Shown here piece after piece: positions 34,135 through 35,852 of a stretch of 35,852 nt of DNA; positions within the stretch are counted from its first letter, which is position 1; each line of letters begins with the position of its first letter. The position numbers were made by a program, and so were the translations under genes. The notes under the pieces are model-generated. The model made no database searches. It had not been told where the DNA came from and worked only from the letters and a program-made list of their open reading frames with translations. Source of the stretch: DATDDB01 sp035260545 (GTDB taxonomy: Bacteria > Pseudomonadota > Gammaproteobacteria > Burkholderiales > Gallionellaceae); assembly GCA_035260545.1 (NCBI GenBank), contig DATFUZ010000100.1, positions 1 through 35,852 of the forward strand, in the 5' to 3' direction.

Positions 34135-35702
34135 CGACGGGCATGACAGGCAACAGCGGTGCGGCATGGGCCGCGGCGAAACCGGCGGCGCGGCGAGCCG
34201 GGATATTTGTGGCAGGCGGCTTGCTGCTGTGGATGCTGGCGACTCCCGCCGCGTCCGCTGCCCCCGGGCAGGCGCAGGACCTGGACGTGCAGGCGGGCAA
34301 TGCGCCGGCCGAGTTGCGCTGCCCGGTGCATCGTTACCGTCACCGTGGGCGCGCCTGGCGCCGCCATCATTCCGGCGCCGTGGTGGAGATGCCGGGCAGT
34401 GACGAACTCGCGGAACTGCCGCCCCTTGCCGCAACGCCGCATCAGGACATCGCGCTTTCGGGCGACGACGGCTTCGACGGTTCGCGGCCGCTCACCATGG
34501 CGCTCTGGGGAGACAGCCATACCGCCTCCAACTTCTTTTCCGACGAAATGACGCGCAGCCTGGGGCTAAGCGGCGACCAGGTGCAGCCGACCTTCATCCC
34601 GGCCACCATGGGCCGGCTCGGCGTGCGCCTGCCGGTGCGCAAGTTCTGCCTCAGCGACGGCTGGAAGCATGATTACGCCTATGTTACGCGCGAGGACCAT
34701 ATCACCGTCGCCAAGGGGTTGGGCGACATCAGCAGCCACGTGCAGGGCAGCTATCTGTGGGTGGACTTCCGCGCCTTCGGCAGCACGCCTGATCTCGAAG
34801 GGTTGGACGTGCTGTTCGAGCCGCCCGCGCCGGGCGCAAAGGTGCAGGTGGGCGTCAGCGTGGACGGCGGCGCCGAACATGTGGTGGCGCTCGATCCGTC
34901 GGCGCAGGGCGTGCTGCGGATCACGCCTGACCATCCCCTGTCCATCGTCAAGCTGCGGCTGGTCGCAGGAAAGGTGGTGCTGCAGGGCTTCGTTCCCCAT
35001 TACAACACCAAGCCAAAGCTGTATTTCGACACCTTCGCCATTCCCGGCGCGACGGCCCACGCCTGGAAGGTGCTGGACCCCGACTATCTGCGCAACCGGG
35101 GCGACGGCACCCGTTACGATCTGGTCATCATGGAATACGGCACGAACGAAGGAAATGACCGCCACTTCGATGCCGGGAAATACGAGTCTGACCTGCGGGT
35201 GAGCCTGCAGAACCTGCGCGACGCCTATCCCGGTGCCATGTGCGTCCTCGTGGGGCCGCCCGACCGCGGTGTGCTGATCCCGCGTTCGCGCCGGCACAAA
35301 CACCGCCGCGCCGCACGGGCGCATCTCGACCTGCTGAAATATGCGAAGATTCACGAGCGCATCGGCGAAATCCAGCGCGCCGTGGGCCGGGACTATTCCT
35401 GCGCCTACTGGAGCTGGCAGGATGCCATGGGCGGACCCGGCGCCGCCTACAACTGGATGCGCCGCTCACCCGTGCTGATGGGGCATGACCTTACCCACCT
35501 GACCATGCCCGGCTATCAGCTCAGCGCCAAGATATTCACCCAGGATATCGGTCTGGCCGCGCTGCTTGCCCGCCGCCCGCAGATGGCGAAGGCGCAGACC
35601 GCCGGCCCGGCGGCTGCACAGGAGGCTGCCCGTGCCCAGAGCGCAGTGGTGATGAACGCCGCCCCGCGGGTGGACAGCGCCCCCCGCAAGCCCGCGCCCT
35701 AG
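34131..35702 (+). CDS. SGNH hydrolase with inserted domain, possibly Ape1-like O-acetylesterase
   Basis: A 523-residue exported protein. A hydrophobic N-terminal segment (about residues 24-43) looks like a signal peptide or anchor. The SGNH fold has block I WGDSHTA with S129, then about 200 residues before YGTNEGN (G337-E340, block III), and block V D453-L-T-H456. The intervening beta-rich segment suggests an inserted carbohydrate-binding-like domain, as known for peptidoglycan O-acetylesterase Ape1 of Neisseria and Campylobacter. The GTG start at 34131 overlaps the stop of the upstream gene. A Pro/Ala-rich tail follows. The order MBOAT, SGNH, SGNH recalls the PatA-PatB-Ape1 cluster. Confidence 0.72.
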   Translation: MTTGMTGNSGAAWAAAKPAARRAGIFVAGGLLLWMLATPAASAAPGQAQDLDVQAGNAPAELRCPVHRYRHRGRAWRRHHSGAVVEMPGSDELAELPPLAATPHQDIALSGDDGFDGSRPLTMALWGDSHTASNFFSDEMTRSLGLSGDQVQPTFIPATMGRLGVRLPVRKFCLSDGWKHDYAYVTREDHITVAKGLGDISSHVQGSYLWVDFRAFGSTPDLEGLDVLFEPPAPGAKVQVGVSVDGGAEHVVALDPSAQGVLRITPDHPLSIVKLRLVAGKVVLQGFVPHYNTKPKLYFDTFAIPGATAHAWKVLDPDYLRNRGDGTRYDLVIMEYGTNEGNDRHFDAGKYESDLRVSLQNLRDAYPGAMCVLVGPPDRGVLIPRSRRHKHRRAARAHLDLLKYAKIHERIGEIQRAVGRDYSCAYWSWQDAMGGPGAAYNWMRRSPVLMGHDLTHLTMPGYQLSAKIFTQDIGLAALLARRPQMAKAQTAGPAAAQEAARAQSAVVMNAAPRVDSAPRKPAP

Positions 35703-35709
35703 GGGGTTG

Positions 35710-35738
35710 CGCTATGGCGGAACACTATCCGCTATGGC
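35710..35738. promoter_or_regulatory. Direct repeat in the leuC upstream region
   Basis: CGCTATGGC occurs at 35710-35718 and again at 35730-35738, a 20-bp period (close to two helical turns), 31-59 bp before the leuC start. CATAAT at 35738-35743 resembles a -10 box and overlaps the last base of the second copy. The spacing suits a regulator binding one face of the promoter. The regulator is unknown. Confidence 0.5.
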
Positions 35739-35768
35739 ATAATTCGCAGTCCGGTAAGGTGGACTGCA

Positions 35769-35852
35769 ATGGGCGCAAAAACTCTATACGACAAACTCTG
35801 GGATAGTCACGTGGTGCGGCAGGAAGCCGACGGCACCGCGCTGATCTACATC
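35769..35852 (+). CDS. leuC: 3-isopropylmalate dehydratase large subunit, start only
   Basis: The 28 visible residues, MGAKTLYDKLWDSHVVRQEA onward, match the N-terminus of LeuC, the aconitase-type Fe-S enzyme converting 2-isopropylmalate to 3-isopropylmalate in leucine synthesis. An AAGGTGG ribosome binding site lies 6 bp before the ATG. The rest of the gene is beyond the window. The 66-bp gap after the SGNH gene holds the repeated CGCTATGGC element, so leuC probably has its own promoter. Confidence 0.88.
   Translation, partial: MGAKTLYDKLWDSHVVRQEADGTALIYI

Overview
The window is GC-rich chromosomal DNA, most likely from a betaproteobacterium. This rests on a UvrA of typical betaproteobacterial sequence, the gene order grpE-dnaK-dnaJ with sigma-32-type promoters, a lipoprotein c-type cytochrome, and a leuC start resembling betaproteobacterial LeuC. 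The genus is not determined. No rRNA, tRNA, insertion sequence, prophage or CRISPR array was seen. Both ends cut genes: uvrA on the left (minus strand, C-terminus missing) and leuC on the right (first 28 codons).

Layout. 1-2044 is uvrA, divergent from a DUF389 membrane protein (2211-3596). 3652-6761 holds five small plus-strand genes: a periplasmic protein, a DUF1963 protein, a lipoprotein cytochrome c, an unknown protein whose gene contains a 38-bp palindrome, and a DUF2278/YukJ protein. An AraC regulator and an SDR oxidoreductase diverge at 6798-8609. An ECF sigma factor and a His/Cys-rich membrane protein (8747-9709) end at a strong terminator. On the minus strand, a GH15 glucoamylase-like gene overlaps a second SDR gene by four bases (9839-12984).

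13595-15232 is an AT-richer island that looks like integron gene cassettes without an integrase: a DUF2971 gene, then two small overlapping unknown genes. One attC-like site is good and one is degenerate. About 420 bp of non-coding, probably remnant, sequence follows.

15653-18527 carries a SAM methyltransferase, a 77-aa ferredoxin-fold-like protein, a divergent AraC regulator and an unknown gene. 18809-20530 has an exported protein, a small membrane protein and a YdeI-family protein. 20636-24522 is the chaperone set grpE, dnaK, dnaJ (minus strand), with sigma-32-like promoters before both grpE and dnaK. 24681-28999 is a three-gene exporter: ATPase, double FtsX permease and HlyD-type adaptor.

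29174-31378 has a DUF2279 lipoprotein and an MFS transporter. 31524-35702 is a tight MBOAT / SGNH / SGNH operon. Its architecture suggests O-acetylation and de-O-acetylation of an envelope polymer, and it resembles the PatA/PatB/Ape1 peptidoglycan set. leuC begins at 35769.

The most promising unexplained items are the cassette island with its two-gene overlapping unknown module, the MBOAT/SGNH/SGNH set, the sigma factor paired with a metal-ligand-rich membrane protein, and the 38-bp palindrome inside a coding region.
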